Shown piece after piece: positions 24,202-24,589 of a stretch of 24,589 nucleotides of DNA. Source of the stretch: Akkermansiaceae bacterium UBA5688 (GTDB lineage: Bacteria > Verrucomicrobiota > Verrucomicrobiia > Verrucomicrobiales > Akkermansiaceae); NCBI GenBank assembly GCA_002420315.1, contig DIHU01000179.1:1-24589 (forward strand). The letters run 5' to 3'. The notes beneath the pieces were generated by a model that did no database searches, was not told where the DNA came from, and saw only the letters and a list, made by a program, of their open reading frames with translations. A program made the position numbers and the translations under genes. Numbering within the stretch: the first letter of the stretch is position 1; every line of letters starts with the position of its first letter.

Positions 24202-24218
24202 TCCTCAGGGAGGATTTT
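24202..24218 (+). terminator. Candidate terminator after the micro-ORF
   Basis: TCCTC pairs with GAGGA around AGG, followed directly by TTTT. It lies 80 bases past the micro-ORF and would end a short plus-strand transcript. Five pairs is modest. Confidence 0.4.
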
Positions 24219-24397
24219 CGCCTGATGTCCGTTAGCTACAATAGAACGAGTTCTAGCTCACTCAAATTGGCCTAAACTGTTGCGGGTATCAACGTTGGGC
24301 AGGAGCTTGGGCTGTCTTTAGAGGTAGGAACTTAAGGAACAACGAGAATAAGGCCTGATCCTTATGAGGGTTATTTCATTGCGTCAGATGTTGTGAA

Positions 24398-24589
24398 CTA
24401 ATTTCCCTTCTCGGATTCACGTCTCTTTGCCCAATTTTCCCTCTCTTTTTCGAACTCTCTTCTGGCTTTTTCAAGCTGGCGCCGTTGCTCATTGAGCATT
24501 TCAGCACGTTCAATTAGTTCAAGTTTATTGCGCTCGAGTTCTCGGCGCTCAGCGTGTTCATCGCTGTGGTGCTCTCGCTCGTCGTGTTC
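24398..24589 (-). CDS. C-terminal end of a Glu/Arg-rich coiled-coil protein, partial
   Basis: The minus-strand frame is open from the window edge (24589) to a TAG at 24398-24400, giving the last 63 residues of a protein whose start lies outside. It is extremely charged (Glu, Arg, Lys, His) with heptad-compatible spacing: RRELERNKLELIERAEML, then QLEKARREFEKERENWAKRR, and ends SEKGN. This is a long single helix or coiled coil. No enzymatic motif is visible in this part, and function cannot be assigned. An ATAAGG/CCTTAT hairpin (24348-24365) lies 33 bases beyond the stop but lacks a following T-run. Confidence 0.75.
   Translation of the reverse strand, partial: EHDEREHHSDEHAERRELERNKLELIERAEMLNEQRRQLEKARREFEKERENWAKRRESEKGN

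Noticed and set aside
24225..24275. 16-codon ORF starting ATGTCCGTTAGC and an AGAAC-GA-GTTCT repeat as an SOS box
   Set aside because: The ORF is too short with no features; the repeat spacing does not match the LexA motif reported for Verrucomicrobiota as I recall it (TGTTC-N4-GAACA).

Overview
The window is ordinary bacterial chromosome: dense housekeeping genes, moderate GC, no insertion sequences, prophage genes, CRISPR array or rRNA. Its overall character suggests a Gram-negative bacterium of the Planctomycetota-Verrucomicrobiota-Chlamydiota superphylum, most likely an opitute-like Verrucomicrobiota. That is inferred from gene style: a single-chain eukaryotic-type GlyRS, fused RibBA, an oversized NusB, a cyclic-di-AMP cyclase (CdaA), a DPRP-family photolyase, and almost no Shine-Dalgarno sequences. 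It is not proven.

Layout: (1) 1-1964, plus strand: the 3' part of nagA, coupled by ATGA to an Nramp-family membrane protein lacking the usual metal-binding motifs. (2) 1987-8308, minus strand: an esterase, then ribBA-ribH-nusB and an AI-2E/PerM-family protein as a compact run, then a secreted PepSY-like/DUF4956 membrane fusion. (3) 8385-10859, plus strand: a secreted protein of unknown function, cdaA, an overlooked 51-codon membrane-anchor ORF, and bioD. (4) 11003-13405, minus strand: photolyase-related protein and PHP-type histidinol phosphatase, divergent from phosphate acetyltransferase (13477-14526, plus). (5) 14628-16040, minus strand: nrdR, an unknown protein and a HIT hydrolase. (6) 16041-16388: AT-rich gene-free stretch leading into tRNA-Gly(GCC). 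(7) 16525-22054, plus strand: exported rhodanese, DASS/SLC13 transporter with a 10-G tract, and dnaE. (8) glyS on the minus strand (22219-23808). (9) 23809-24589: mostly non-coding, with a membrane micro-ORF whose in-frame TGA is followed by a bacterial-SECIS-like hairpin, and at the edge the C-terminal end of a Glu/Arg-rich coiled-coil protein on the minus strand.

The most interesting items are small genes that a 60-residue cutoff misses. One is the CdaR-like transmembrane anchor between cdaA and bioD: it starts inside cdaA and ends in an ATGA overlap with bioD, so c-di-AMP synthase may have a partner reduced to its anchor. The other is the 29-residue (or 40-residue if TGA is recoded) membrane peptide at 24000. 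Other points worth a look are an Nramp-fold transporter with both signature motifs replaced, a DPRP photolyase that seems to have lost two of its four iron-sulfur cysteines, the PepSY-DUF4956 fusion, and a NusB with about 145 extra residues.
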